Assembly (NCBI GenBank): GCA_017449135.1
Contig: JAFSKE010000042.1
Coordinates: 1 to 57,509 of the forward strand
Source: Synergistaceae bacterium
GTDB taxonomy: Bacteria > Synergistota > Synergistia > Synergistales > Aminobacteriaceae
Reading direction: 5' to 3'
Length of the DNA stretch: 57,509 bases
Part shown: positions 1 through 8,810 of the stretch, in pieces
Position numbering within the stretch: position 1 is the first letter of the stretch
How the letters are laid out: the number at the start of each line of letters is the position of its first letter
The notes under the pieces: generated by a model
Told to the model about the DNA's origin: nothing
Seen by the model: only the letters and a program-made list of their open reading frames with translations
The model's database searches: none
Translations under genes and position numbers: made by a program

Positions 1-1433
1 GGAGTTTTGTAATTTTTAGAGTTTAAGTGAGGCGTAACTATCTTCCCGCCGTTAGCAATGGCCGCATAAACCCTCGCAATCTGAATCGGAGTCATTAACA
101 TATATCCCTGACCGATTGAATAATTCACTGTGTCTCCGTTGAGCCATTGATGTTTGAATCTTCGCATTTTCCAATCAGGCCCCGCAATGTTTCCTCCGCT
201 TTCACCGGGTAAATCAATTCCCGTCGGTTCGCCTAAATGAAATCTTCGTCCCCATTTGATTAATTTTTCGATTCCTGTTTTCAAGCCGACTTGATAATAA
301 AATACGTCACAGGAATGCTGTAACGCCCCGATTACGTTTAAGCCTCCGTGTCCGGAGTGTTTCCAGCATTTGAAAGTGTGTGAACCGAATCTTAATCCGC
401 CTCGACATGTATACATACTCGAAGCATTAATTGCATCTTCTTCAAGCGAAGCTATCGACATAAAAGCCTTAAACGTTGAAGCTGGAGGGTATACGCCTGC
501 TATTGCACGATCTAACATAGGTCTGTCGGGATTATTTATTATAGAATTCCATTCACGGCCTGAGACTCCCCAAGTTAAAGGATTGTTATCGTAGACAGGA
601 CTTGAAGCAAGAGCCAGCACTGCACCTGTTTGAACGTCCATAGCAAGTAAAGCACCTTTGTAGTTTGTCAAAAGTTCAACGGCTAATTTTTGGGCTCCCA
701 TGTCAAGAGTCAAATTAAGATTTTCACCTTTCACGGCTGGAGTCGAGTCTAAAGTTCTGACCTTTCGTCCCCTTGCGTCAACTTCGAGAGCTTCCTGACC
801 GGGCGAACCACGTAAAACTTCCTCGTAAGATCTTTCAATTCCTGTCTTTCCGATTAAATCTCCTCCCATGTAACCTTCTTCGGAACGTGCTTTCAATTCT
901 TCCTCTGAAATTTCGCTGACATATCCTAAAATATTTGCTGCGATACTGCCTGCGGGGTAAGTTCTACGCCAAACACTTAAAGGGAATAATTCATGTGGAA
1001 ATTCATAATCTGCTATTAATTCGGCCATTTGAGTCATTGTTAAATTAGGTACGATTCTCATAACCCTATAAGGTGCGGAACGCTGCTGCTTTATAGTTTT
1101 GTTGAGGTCTGCCGAAGTCATAGGTATTCCATGACGGATTAAAATTTTACTTAACTTTTCGACTTTTTCGGGAGTGTTCAAATCCAAAGGATAACCCATA
1201 ATGCAGAACGAAGTATCATTAACTGCCAAAGGGACTCCGTTACGGTCAAAAATTTCTCCTCTCGGTGCAGCGAAACGAATCATTCTTAATCTGTTGTTGT
1301 GAGCGAGACGAATATATTTGTCGCCTTGATAAATCTGACAGAAATATAATCCGCTTATGAGAATTAAAATCGAACCTGCAACCATATACAAAAATAATTT
1401 AAGTCTTGAGTCTAAAATTTCCATGAATGGCAT
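1..1433 (-). CDS. mrdA: Penicillin-binding protein 2, class B transpeptidase (3' end cut by window edge)
   Basis: About 477 codons are visible on the minus strand, running off the left edge without a stop. One N-terminal membrane helix near residues 10-30 is followed by the PBP dimerisation region, which opens with APRGEIFDRNG, and by a transpeptidase domain. The catalytic S-T-F-K tetrad is encoded at 468-479 and an S-C-D second motif follows; the KTG motif would lie beyond the edge. The family cross-links peptidoglycan during cell elongation in the periplasm. The start could be the ATG at 1433 or the one at 1424; neither has a good ribosome site. It is divergent from the ABC transporter genes. 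Confidence 0.93.
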   Translation of the reverse strand, partial: MPFMEILDSRLKLFLYMVAGSILILISGLYFCQIYQGDKYIRLAHNNRLRMIRFAAPRGEIFDRNGVPLAVNDTSFCIMGYPLDLNTPEKVEKLSKILIRHGIPMTSADLNKTIKQQRSAPYRVMRIVPNLTMTQMAELIADYEFPHELFPLSVWRRTYPAGSIAANILGYVSEISEEELKARSEEGYMGGDLIGKTGIERSYEEVLRGSPGQEALEVDARGRKVRTLDSTPAVKGENLNLTLDMGAQKLAVELLTNYKGALLAMDVQTGAVLALASSPVYDNNPLTWGVSGREWNSIINNPDRPMLDRAIAGVYPPASTFKAFMSIASLEEDAINASSMYTCRGGLRFGSHTFKCWKHSGHGGLNVIGALQHSCDVFYYQVGLKTGIEKLIKWGRRFHLGEPTGIDLPGESGGNIAGPDWKMRRFKHQWLNGDTVNYSIGQGYMLMTPIQIARVYAAIANGGKIVTPHLNSKNYKT

Positions 1434-1494
1434 TATAGCATTATAATTATTTACAATTTCAAATCTGACAAAAATTTCAGGAGGCGTATTTTTC

Positions 1495-2493
1495 GTGATA
1501 AGGCTTAATAATATTTTCGTGAAATTCGGAGATTTTGAAGCCCTCAAGGATATTAACATTCATGTTAAAGAAGGAGAATTTTTTACGTTCTTGGGGCCTT
1601 CAGGCTGCGGAAAAACAACAACTCTGCGAACCATTACGGGATTCATTGAACCGTCAGGCGGAACTGTTTTAATGAAGGGTAACGACATTACACACGTTCC
1701 GATTGAAAAAAGGAATATCGGAATTGTCTTTCAGTCTTATGCACTTTTTCCGACAATGACAGTTTACGACAATATTGCATTCGGTTTGAAGATAAAAAAA
1801 CTGCCGAAACCTGAAATCGATTCAAAAGTCCGTGAAATTGCATCGAAGGTTGATTTATCAAGTGAACAGCTTGAAAAAGCCGTGAGTCAGTTATCAGGGG
1901 GGCAACAGCAGAGAGTAGCAATCGCCCGTGCATTAGTTACGAATCCTGCGATAATTTGTATGGACGAACCGTTAAGCAATCTTGACGCAAAATTACGTGT
2001 CCAGCTCCGAAACGAATTAAAGAGAATGCAGCGTGATTTCGGAATTACGGCAATTTACGTTACTCACGATCAGGAAGAGGCTTTAACGCTTTCGGACAGA
2101 ATTGCAGTTTTCAACAAAGGCGTAATTGAGCAAATCGGAACTCCTAACGACATTTATAATTTTTCAAAAACTGAATTTGTCGCAAACTTCATCGGAGACA
2201 TCAATAAATTAAAACCTGAAATTTCAGAATCGTTAAACCTTCCTAAAAATCAAAATCACTTCATCAGGCTTGAGAGAATACGTGTTGAACGTGAAAAGAA
2301 TCTTGGCTTTGAAGGCGTTATTGAAAGTCAAGAATATTACGGACTGTACATAAAATATTATATTAAAGTCGGAGAGCAGATTTTGAAAGTCATAGAGAAA
2401 AACGACGGCGTTAATATTTATAATCCCGGTGAAAATGTGAGCGTGATAATTAATCCGTCAGACATAATGTCATATGACATAACGGAGGGGTAA
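1495..2493 (+). CDS. ABC transporter ATP-binding protein, ferric iron / spermidine (FbpC/PotA) type
   Basis: 332 residues with Walker A GPSGCGKTT (about residues 34-42), signature LSGGQQQR, Walker B IICMDEP and the H-loop VTHD, followed by a C-terminal regulatory extension as in the FbpC/PotA/PhnT subfamily. It would energise import through the permease that begins 3 bases after its stop. The start is GTG, 10 bases after AGGAGG at 1479-1484. The substrate is uncertain: ferric iron is the best guess from the permease architecture, with 2-aminoethylphosphonate or polyamines as alternatives. No binding protein is encoded beside it. Confidence 0.88.
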   Translation: MIRLNNIFVKFGDFEALKDINIHVKEGEFFTFLGPSGCGKTTTLRTITGFIEPSGGTVLMKGNDITHVPIEKRNIGIVFQSYALFPTMTVYDNIAFGLKIKKLPKPEIDSKVREIASKVDLSSEQLEKAVSQLSGGQQQRVAIARALVTNPAIICMDEPLSNLDAKLRVQLRNELKRMQRDFGITAIYVTHDQEEALTLSDRIAVFNKGVIEQIGTPNDIYNFSKTEFVANFIGDINKLKPEISESLNLPKNQNHFIRLERIRVEREKNLGFEGVIESQEYYGLYIKYYIKVGEQILKVIEKNDGVNIYNPGENVSVIINPSDIMSYDITEG

Positions 2494-2496
2494 ATC

Positions 2497-4368
2497 ATGA
2501 AAAATAATTCACTCGATGCAGGTTTCATTGCAAAAATTTTCGGTCTGGCTTTGTTTTTGTATTTGTTTTTAGGATTTATGGTTCTGCCGTGCCTGAACAC
2601 ATTAACTTCAATTTTCACGACGAAAAACGCTTCGGGGAATATTGATCCTTTCGCAGTAATAAAATTTTTCATGGCCGGAACGATGCCGTTATTCGTTTGG
2701 AATTCGTTAAAATTGGCAGTGTGTCTCGTAATTACAGTTAATATTGTCGGAATCAGCATTGTATTATTAACAGAGTATTTTGACATTAAAGGGGCAAATA
2801 TTCTGCGAATGGGTTACATGACGACATTAATTTATTCGGGCGTTGCATTGGTTACGGGCTACCAGTTTTTGTACGATTCAAACGGAATGATGACGACATG
2901 GCTTTCTCAAATTTTCCCGACAATGAATAAACAATGGTTTTCAGGTTTTAACGCAGTTTTATTCACGATGACATTTGCCTGTACTTCAAACCACGCTTTA
3001 TTTTTGAGAAACGCAATTCGAGGAATCGATTACAACACTGTTGAAGCTGCAAGAAATTTAGGTGCGAGTCCCTTCAAAGTTCTGTTTAAGGTTGTAATGC
3101 CGACGTTACTGCCGACATTATTTTCATTAACGGTAATGACATTTATAACAGGATTGTGTGCAATGTCAGCTCCGACGTTATTAGGCTATAACTCAATTAA
3201 CCCTGAAATTGTAAGACTTGCGGGATCGAGTGCAGCCGATGAGTCATTTCCGCAAGCAAGAGCAGCATTATTGAGCGTAATACTTGCAATGTTCACGGTG
3301 ATTTTGTTAAGCGTCTTAAATCATTACGAACGAAAAGGGCATTATCTTTCCGTCTCAAAAACGAAAGCAAAACTTGTGAAACAAAAAATTGTAAATCCGG
3401 CATGGAATATTTTTGCACATTTTTACGCATATTTGTTATTTGTAATTTACATGACACCCGTAGTAATGATAATTTTGTTTTCGTTTCAGAATTACCCTGC
3501 GATACGTTCAAAGATGTTAAATTTTTCGGATTGGACATTTGTAAATTATTTCGGGACACAAAATTATGAATACATGACTTCAAGAGGAAGATTAAGAACA
3601 CGAGTCGGCTCAATTTCGGGAGTATTTTCAAATTCCGATGCAGTCGGTGGAATAAGATTGTCATTCATAATGTCAGCGATTGCAGCGGCATTGGCATGTG
3701 TAATAGTTGTGCTTGCTGTGTCATACATTTTCAAACATAAAAACAAAGCCCGTGCCATTGTAACTGAAAGCTGTTTATTATTCCCATGGTTATTGCCTAC
3801 GATTTTAATCTGCTATTCATTCAGAATATTTTTCAATCGTGAAGTCTGGTATGTTTTCGGACAAAATTTATATTGGCGTGAAAACGTGAGATTTTTAATC
3901 ATCATGGCCTACACCGTAACAAAACTGCCGTTTGCGTTAAGAATGATAAAAGCTGCGTTTTATGCGATTGATGACGAACTCGAAGAGGCCGCAAAAAATT
4001 TGGGAGCTTCACCTGTTTATACATTTTTGAGGGTAAAACTGCCGATAATTTTGCCGAGTGTCTTAGCAGTATTCGCATTGAATTTCAACGCATTATTCAC
4101 CGAGTACGACATGGGAGCAACCTTTCAATCGTCTTACGGAAAAACTTACGCAATGATTATTCAAAACATGACAATGGAAGAAGGCCGGGAAGGTTATAAC
4201 ATTAATGCTTCAGGGCGAAGATGTGCATCAACGGTTTTCATAATGATAGTGTCAGGAATAATTTTGTATTTAGTTTACGGCGTTGGAGCGAGGGATCTCG
4301 GTGAAAGGTTGGAAGCCCGTAAAAAATGGAAACGGCGTTGGGCAAGACTGACAGGGAAAAGGATTTGA
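2497..4368 (+). CDS. ABC transporter permease with two fused membrane domains (FbpB-like)
   Basis: 623 residues carrying two MetI-type permease domains in one chain, roughly residues 80-290 and 385-600. Each ends in an EAA loop that docks with the ATPase: EAARNLGASPFKVLFKV and EAAKNLGASPVYTFLRV. About 12 hydrophobic segments are present. This double-domain form is typical of ferric iron (FbpB) and phosphonate-type importers. It is translationally coupled to the ATPase gene. The periplasmic binding protein expected in such an operon is missing on both sides, so it must be encoded elsewhere or lost. Its stop codon overlaps the promoter of the next locus. Confidence 0.85.
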   Translation: MKNNSLDAGFIAKIFGLALFLYLFLGFMVLPCLNTLTSIFTTKNASGNIDPFAVIKFFMAGTMPLFVWNSLKLAVCLVITVNIVGISIVLLTEYFDIKGANILRMGYMTTLIYSGVALVTGYQFLYDSNGMMTTWLSQIFPTMNKQWFSGFNAVLFTMTFACTSNHALFLRNAIRGIDYNTVEAARNLGASPFKVLFKVVMPTLLPTLFSLTVMTFITGLCAMSAPTLLGYNSINPEIVRLAGSSAADESFPQARAALLSVILAMFTVILLSVLNHYERKGHYLSVSKTKAKLVKQKIVNPAWNIFAHFYAYLLFVIYMTPVVMIILFSFQNYPAIRSKMLNFSDWTFVNYFGTQNYEYMTSRGRLRTRVGSISGVFSNSDAVGGIRLSFIMSAIAAALACVIVVLAVSYIFKHKNKARAIVTESCLLFPWLLPTILICYSFRIFFNREVWYVFGQNLYWRENVRFLIIMAYTVTKLPFALRMIKAAFYAIDDELEEAAKNLGASPVYTFLRVKLPIILPSVLAVFALNFNALFTEYDMGATFQSSYGKTYAMIIQNMTMEEGREGYNINASGRRCASTVFIMIVSGIILYLVYGVGARDLGERLEARKKWKRRWARLTGKRI

Positions 4369-4394
4369 CAATGTAGTTAAATATGTGTTTTAAT
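4365..4394 (+). promoter_or_regulatory. Promoter of the type III toxin-antitoxin locus
   Basis: TTGACA (4365-4370) and TTTAAT (4389-4394) are separated by 18 bases. The -35 box overlaps the stop codon of the permease gene. Transcription would start near 4401, directly in front of the first RNA repeat at 4405, as expected for an antitoxin RNA made mostly of repeats. Confidence 0.6.
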
Positions 4395-4404
4395 AATTAA
4401 AATA

Positions 4405-4520
4405 GAAACAGCGGTGAGCTTCCACCATTTAAGAGAAGACTGAAAACAGCGGCGAGTCCCTGCCATAAAGTGGGAACCTAAAACAGCGGCGAGTCCCTGC
4501 CATAATAAAACGGGAACTTA
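4405..4520 (+). ncRNA. toxI: ToxI-like antitoxin RNA: three tandem pseudoknot repeats
   Basis: Three tandem units begin at 4405, 4443 and 4480; a partial unit starts at 4520. Spacing is 38, 37 and 40 bases. Units 2 and 3 share 26 identical bases starting AAAACAGCGGCGAGTCCC; unit 1 is diverged. Each can form an H-type pseudoknot. Stem 1 is GGYG with YRCC (4413-4416/4423-4426, 4451-4454/4461-4464, 4488-4491/4498-4501). Stem 2 is CUUC/GAAG in unit 1 (4419-4422/4435-4438) and UCCC/GGGA in units 2 and 3 (4457-4460/4472-4475, 4494-4497/4512-4515). Compensating changes between units support the fold. Known ToxI RNAs have about 36-base repeats cut by ToxN and inhibit it as RNA. The toxin gene follows directly. 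Confidence 0.85.
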
Positions 4521-4526
4521 AAACAG

Positions 4527-4555
4527 GAGGGCGTGAGTAGTCCTCTTTTATTTTT
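4527..4555 (+). terminator. Weak terminator between antitoxin RNA and toxin gene
   Basis: A 5-bp stem (GAGGG 4527-4531 with TCCTC 4541-4545, one G-U pair) is followed by TTTTATTTTT. A leaky terminator at this place is the usual arrangement in ToxIN-type loci, giving more antitoxin repeats than toxin mRNA. The stem is short, so read-through should be substantial. Confidence 0.5.
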
Positions 4556-4568
4556 GAAGGGAGAAAAA

Positions 4569-5069
4569 ATGCAGCTTTATTACATTAGTGATTCGTACGT
4601 GGAATACTTGAGAAATTTTGACGGCAGAATTTACGAAAATAAATTAAAAACAAGGCCTTATGTCGGTGTAGTTTTAGAAATTAACGATGTCAAATATTAC
4701 GTTGCTTTAAGTTCTCCGAAACCTAAACACAAACGCATGAATAATTCAAAGGATTTCAGAAAAATAAACGGCGGAATTTACGGTGCATTGAATTTTAATT
4801 ACATGATTCCTGTTCCTGAAACTGAGATATTTTTGATTGACATTGCAGCAATAACAGACAAGACGTATAAACGACTTTTGCAAAATCAATACAAATTCAT
4901 AAAAAGCGATTGGGACAACATAAAAAACACAGCCAGAAATCTTTATTTACTCTGCTGTGCTGACGAAAAAGAACTTTCAAATAATGACAAGAAAATAAAA
5001 TCAAGGTGCTGCGATTTTCGTTTCCTTGAAGAAAAATGCAAATTGTTTAATTTATCTTCCTGCCGATAA
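4569..5069 (+). CDS. toxN: Type III toxin-antitoxin endoribonuclease toxin (ToxN/CptN/AbiQ family)
   Basis: 166 residues beginning MQLYYISDSYVEYLRNFD, a ToxN-like opening. Family features seen in order are YVGVVLEINDVKYYVALSSPK, a central NGGIYGALNFNYMIPVP and the following IFLIDI strand, with a helical C-terminus. ToxN-family members are about 165-185 residues, so it appears full length. The toxin is a sequence-specific endoribonuclease that processes its own repeat RNA and, when freed, cleaves cellular mRNA, often aborting phage infection. I chose the ATG at 4569 because GAAGGGAG lies at 4556-4563; an upstream in-frame start at 4533 would fall inside the terminator. The 3' end overlaps the convergent gene by 18 bases. 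Confidence 0.85.
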   Translation: MQLYYISDSYVEYLRNFDGRIYENKLKTRPYVGVVLEINDVKYYVALSSPKPKHKRMNNSKDFRKINGGIYGALNFNYMIPVPETEIFLIDIAAITDKTYKRLLQNQYKFIKSDWDNIKNTARNLYLLCCADEKELSNNDKKIKSRCCDFRFLEEKCKLFNLSSCR

Positions 5070-5531
5070 CGTAAATTTTGCTAAGGCTTTTTCTACTGCA
5101 TCGCCGACAATGTCTTTAACTTCGTCATGCGTTACATATTTTTTACTTTTCTGTTTTTCCCTGAAATGTTCCAAAAACGTCGGAGCAAGCGAAATCATAA
5201 AACCTGAAAGAGCTATGAATATCGTCATTAACGCAAATCCCCAATATACGGAAGTTTGTAAATCTGCCGTCTGTTGAGTATTCATACGTGTCTCGACTTT
5301 CACTTCTTGAATTTCAGCGCGAAGTTCTGCTTTGACTCCTTGAATTTCATTATGAAGTTCTGTTTTTACGCCTTGAATCTCATTGTGAAGCTCTGTTTTA
5401 ACACTTTTGATTTCATTATGGAGTTCATTACTCAATTTTTCATTCATGAGTCTTATCTCCGTCATCATTGCGTCCATTCGTGCGTTGAAAACATCTTCAC
5501 GAATATAAACAGTCTGATCGTTACTTGTCAT
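5052..5531 (-). CDS. Coiled-coil membrane protein of unknown function downstream of flgBC
   Basis: 159 residues. The first 80 are predicted coiled coil and include three to four near-identical 11-residue repeats of the form GVKTELHNEIQ (residues about 42-78). One transmembrane helix follows (GFALMTIFIALSGFMISLA), then a charged tail with a helix reading DIVGDAVEKAL. The layout resembles small DUF1640/Bdr-like coiled-coil membrane proteins, but I do not recognise a specific family. It has a good ribosome site (GGGGG 9 bases before ATG), starts 6 bases after flgC and is probably co-transcribed with it. The link to the flagellum is by position only. Confidence 0.7.
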   Translation of the reverse strand: MTSNDQTVYIREDVFNARMDAMMTEIRLMNEKLSNELHNEIKSVKTELHNEIQGVKTELHNEIQGVKAELRAEIQEVKVETRMNTQQTADLQTSVYWGFALMTIFIALSGFMISLAPTFLEHFREKQKSKKYVTHDEVKDIVGDAVEKALAKFTLSAGR

Positions 5532-5537
5532 TTTGTT

Positions 5538-5957
5538 TTACCCCCTCATAACGTCTAATGCTCCGTTCCACATGTCCCTTCCCGTTGTAACAACGCTCAA
5601 ATTTGCTTCGTAGGCTCTGCTGGCGACAAGCATATCCGTCATTTCCCGAACTAAATTAACATTCGGCATTGCGACATAACCGTCTTCGTTTGCGTCAGGG
5701 TGATCAGGCTGATAAGACATTCGAGGGGCTGAATTATCTTCCGTGATTTCCAAAACTCTTACGCCTCCGATGTCGTGATAACCTCCGATTGTGTTATCGA
5801 GCATTTCTGAAAATACCGGAACACGTCTTTTATAAGGCCCTCCTGCTTTTGTTCGGGTTGTGTTAATGTTCGCTAAGTTTGATGAAATTGTATCAAGCCA
5901 TAATCTGTGTGCCGTCAACGAACTTCCTGCAACTTCGATACTGTCGAAAATTCTCAT
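5538..5957 (-). CDS. flgC: Flagellar basal-body rod protein FlgC
   Basis: 139 residues, the normal FlgC length. The N-terminal rod signature runs GSSLTAHRLWLDTISSNLANINTT (split here as the SSNLANINTT core), followed by GGPYKRRVPVF, which is typical of FlgC. The C-terminal helix MTDMLVASRAYEANLSV is the conserved flagellar rod/hook motif. It builds the proximal rod with FlgB, FlgF and FliE. The gene lies 27 bases after flgB in the same direction; fliE is not next to it. Confidence 0.95.
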   Translation of the reverse strand: MRIFDSIEVAGSSLTAHRLWLDTISSNLANINTTRTKAGGPYKRRVPVFSEMLDNTIGGYHDIGGVRVLEITEDNSAPRMSYQPDHPDANEDGYVAMPNVNLVREMTDMLVASRAYEANLSVVTTGRDMWNGALDVMRG

Positions 5958-5984
5958 TCTAAAATCTCAACTCCTTCATTTTTA

Positions 5985-6398
5985 TTATCGTCCTGCAATT
6001 ACAGATTTTAACATTGTCAATTTGCTTGAGGCGATTCTCATAAATCCCGTGTACATCATTCGAGTCTCTGCCAAAACTGCCATTTCCCGTTCGGGGTCTA
6101 CATTGTTCAAATCAAGTCTGTATTGTTCGTCCATGATTTTAATTTCGGCTGCATGAACATCTTTTATCTTCAAAGGGTGTGAAGGAATATGTTGAGGATC
6201 TGTTACGGTCATGTGTAATTTTTTATCCTGTTCCATAACTTCACGCATCTGATCTTCAAATGAAACATTACGTCTTGCATAACCGGGCGTGTTTGCGTTC
6301 GCTATATTTTTAGTAACGGCGTTAAATCGTTTTGCAAGAGATTCAGATTCCTTTTCAACTACGTCCCAAGTATAATCACCAAGCATTTTATTTTTCAC
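5985..6398 (-). CDS. flgB: Flagellar basal-body rod protein FlgB
   Basis: 137 residues. It has the rod-protein N-terminus with NIANANTPGYARRNVSFED (about residues 32-50) and the C-terminal helix with VDPEREMAVLAETRMMY. FlgB forms the base of the rod beside FliE. First gene of a minus-strand flgB-flgC-coiled-coil operon, with an AAGGAG ribosome site before the ATG and a sigma-70-type promoter just upstream. Confidence 0.95.
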   Translation of the reverse strand: MKNKMLGDYTWDVVEKESESLAKRFNAVTKNIANANTPGYARRNVSFEDQMREVMEQDKKLHMTVTDPQHIPSHPLKIKDVHAAEIKIMDEQYRLDLNNVDPEREMAVLAETRMMYTGFMRIASSKLTMLKSVIAGR

Positions 6399-6417
6399 TC
6401 CTTAATTACTTAGAATA

Positions 6418-6445
6418 ATTATACACTTGCATGTTATAATTTTAA
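6418..6445 (-). promoter_or_regulatory. Sigma-70-type promoter for flgBC
   Basis: On the minus strand, TTAAAA (plus-strand 6440-6445) and a perfect TATAAT (plus-strand 6418-6423) are 16 bases apart. The start of transcription would be near 6411, about 12 bases before the flgB start. No sigma-28 motif is seen here. Confidence 0.5.
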
Positions 6446-6508
6446 CTAATAAATTCATTCAAAATTTCTCAAAAGTTAAATATCCTCGAAGGGAGTTAAA
6501 ATTCAAAG

Positions 6509-8782
6509 ATGATTAAACTTTACGATGAAGGTGTGTTCCTGATTGACGGCTCAAAAATCGTTCCCGAAAGTCAGGCAGCAAATCAATATGACAAAGCCGA
6601 AGCCAAAAAAGGCACGATCGCTTACGGAATTTTGAAATCTCACAACACTGCTGACAGCATGGATCATTTGAAAATTAAATTTGATTCAATGGCTTCACAT
6701 GATATTACTTTTGTCGGAATCATTCAGACAGCAAGAGCCTCTGGAATGTCAAAATTCCCTCTCCCTTATGTTTTAACGAACTGCCATAACTCACTCTGTG
6801 CAGTAGGCGGAACTATCAACGATGACGATCATTATTTCGGTTTAAGTTCTGCTAAGAAATACGGCGGAATTTACGTTCCACCTCACATTGCCGTAATTCA
6901 TCAGTTTATGCGTGAAATGTTTGCAGGCTGCGGAAAAATGATTCTCGGTTCTGACTCTCACACACGTTACGGAGCTTTAGGAACGATGGCAATCGGTGAA
7001 GGCGGAGGAGAACTTGTAAAGCAATTATTACAGGACACTTACGACGTTGCATATCCAGGAGTCGTTGCAATTTACTTAACCGGCAAACCTGCTCCCTACG
7101 TAGGCCCTCACGATATTGCACTCGCAATCGTTAAGGCTGTTTTCAAAAAAGGTTATGTCAAAAATAAAGTCATGGAATTTGTCGGTCCCGGCGTTGCTTC
7201 AATGACTACGGACTACAGAAACGGCGTTGATGTCATGACAACCGAAACAACTTGTTTATCTTCAGTTTGGAGAACTGACAGCGACACTAAAGCATTTTTG
7301 GCTGAACATGGCCGTGAAGGTGATTACAAAGAATTAAATCCTGCAAAAGTTGCGTATTATGACGGCTGCGTCGAAATTGATTTATCGACAATCAAACCCA
7401 TGATCGCACTGCCTTTCCACCCTTCAAACGCTTTCGAGATTAAAGAATTTTATGCAAACATGAAAGACATTCTCGCCGAAACCGAAAAATCCGCCGCAAA
7501 AGTTGCTGAAGGAAGAGCCCATTTTACCCTCATGGATAAAATCACGCCTGACGGAAAGTTAATGGTTCAACAGGGAGTCATCGGTGGCTGTGCAGGAGGA
7601 AATTACACAAACGTTGTCGAAGCCGCTAATGCACTTAAAGGAAAATCATGCGGATTTGATGAATTTTCACTTAGCATTTACCCGTCATCACAGCCGGTAT
7701 TTATTGACCTTGACCGTAAAGGCTTCTTAGCTGACTTAATGGACTCAGGTGCAATTATCAGAACTGCATTCTGCGGGCCATGCTTCGGAGCCGGCGACAC
7801 ACCTGCAAATAATGCACTCTCGATTCGACACACTACACGAAACTTCCCGAACAGAGAAGGCTCAAAACCCGGAAACGGTCAAATGTCTGCTGTGGCACTC
7901 ATGGACGCACGTTCAATCGCTGCAACTGCTGCAAACGGCGGAAAACTGACATCGGCTGAAGATATGGACTGCTGGGGCAATGTTCCCGAATATCATTACG
8001 ATGACAAAGCATACAAATCACGTGTCTATTGGGGTTACGGCAAAGCAACTCCGGAATCCGAAATCCGTTTTGGTCCCAACATCAAAGATTGGCCGGAACA
8101 GGAAGCATTAGCAGATAATATTCTGTTGAAAGTTGTGTCAAAGATTCTTGACGAAGTTACAACGACTGACGAATTAATCCCAAGCGGCGAAACTTCATCA
8201 TACAGATCTAATCCTTTGGGACTTGCTGAATTTACGCTTTCACGAAGAGACCCTCAATATGTCGGACGTGCAAAGGAAGTTCAAAAAATCGAATATGCGA
8301 GACTTAAAGGCGAAGATCCTGCAAAGGGCGAAATGTCGGAAATTTATTCGGCAATTAACAAAATTCCCGGCCAAGAAAACGTTAAATCAACTGAAATTGA
8401 ATTTGGTTCGACAATTTACGCAAACAAACCCGGCGACGGTTCAGCACGTGAACAGGCTGCTTCGTGTCAAAGAGTCTTGGGAGCTTTGGCAAATATCACA
8501 CAGGAATACGCAACAAAACGTTATCGTTCAAACTGCATGAACTGGGGAATGCTTCCAATGCACTTAAAGGGCGAACCCAATTTTGAAGTCGGCGATTATG
8601 TTTATGTTCCAGGCATCAGAAAAGCTCTTGACGATAACAAACTTGACAGCATTAAAGCATATGTTATCAAGGGCGGAAAAGTCGAAGAGATAGAACTTTA
8701 CATTCAGCCTATGACCGAAAACGAAAGAGAAATCGTTAAAGCAGGCTGTCTGATTAACTTTAACCGAAACAAAAAACGTTAA
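6509..8782 (+). CDS. Aconitase-family hydratase (YbhJ-like), probable aconitate hydratase
   Basis: 757 residues of the aconitase superfamily, in the single-chain form close in length to E. coli YbhJ. Fe-S cluster cysteines fit at FCGPCFGAG and an earlier GGCAGG; substrate-binding patches [20 protein letters not shown] (about 147-166) and TRNFPNREG are recognisable. The family interconverts citrate and isocitrate or dehydrates related hydroxyacids. Next to isocitrate dehydrogenase, a role as the aconitase that feeds 2-oxoglutarate and glutamate synthesis is likely, though YbhJ itself is poorly characterised. The ribosome site GGGAG is 13 bases before the ATG. Confidence 0.85.
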   Translation: MIKLYDEGVFLIDGSKIVPESQAANQYDKAEAKKGTIAYGILKSHNTADSMDHLKIKFDSMASHDITFVGIIQTARASGMSKFPLPYVLTNCHNSLCAVGGTINDDDHYFGLSSAKKYGGIYVPPHIAVIHQFMREMFAGCGKMILGSDSHTRYGALGTMAIGEGGGELVKQLLQDTYDVAYPGVVAIYLTGKPAPYVGPHDIALAIVKAVFKKGYVKNKVMEFVGPGVASMTTDYRNGVDVMTTETTCLSSVWRTDSDTKAFLAEHGREGDYKELNPAKVAYYDGCVEIDLSTIKPMIALPFHPSNAFEIKEFYANMKDILAETEKSAAKVAEGRAHFTLMDKITPDGKLMVQQGVIGGCAGGNYTNVVEAANALKGKSCGFDEFSLSIYPSSQPVFIDLDRKGFLADLMDSGAIIRTAFCGPCFGAGDTPANNALSIRHTTRNFPNREGSKPGNGQMSAVALMDARSIAATAANGGKLTSAEDMDCWGNVPEYHYDDKAYKSRVYWGYGKATPESEIRFGPNIKDWPEQEALADNILLKVVSKILDEVTTTDELIPSGETSSYRSNPLGLAEFTLSRRDPQYVGRAKEVQKIEYARLKGEDPAKGEMSEIYSAINKIPGQENVKSTEIEFGSTIYANKPGDGSAREQAASCQRVLGALANITQEYATKRYRSNCMNWGMLPMHLKGEPNFEVGDYVYVPGIRKALDDNKLDSIKAYVIKGGKVEEIELYIQPMTENEREIVKAGCLINFNRNKKR

Positions 8783-8810
8783 AAATTTGAAAGGAGAATT
8801 ATAAATCTGA

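Noticed and set aside
4405-4520. Short CRISPR array
   Set aside because: The repeats follow each other with almost no spacer (37-40 base period with 26 or more shared bases), fold as pseudoknots and precede a ToxN gene.
5059-5069. Sigma-28 promoter-like GCCGATAA on the plus strand
   Set aside because: It is the coding end of toxN, lacks a properly spaced -35 partner, and points away from any flagellar gene start.
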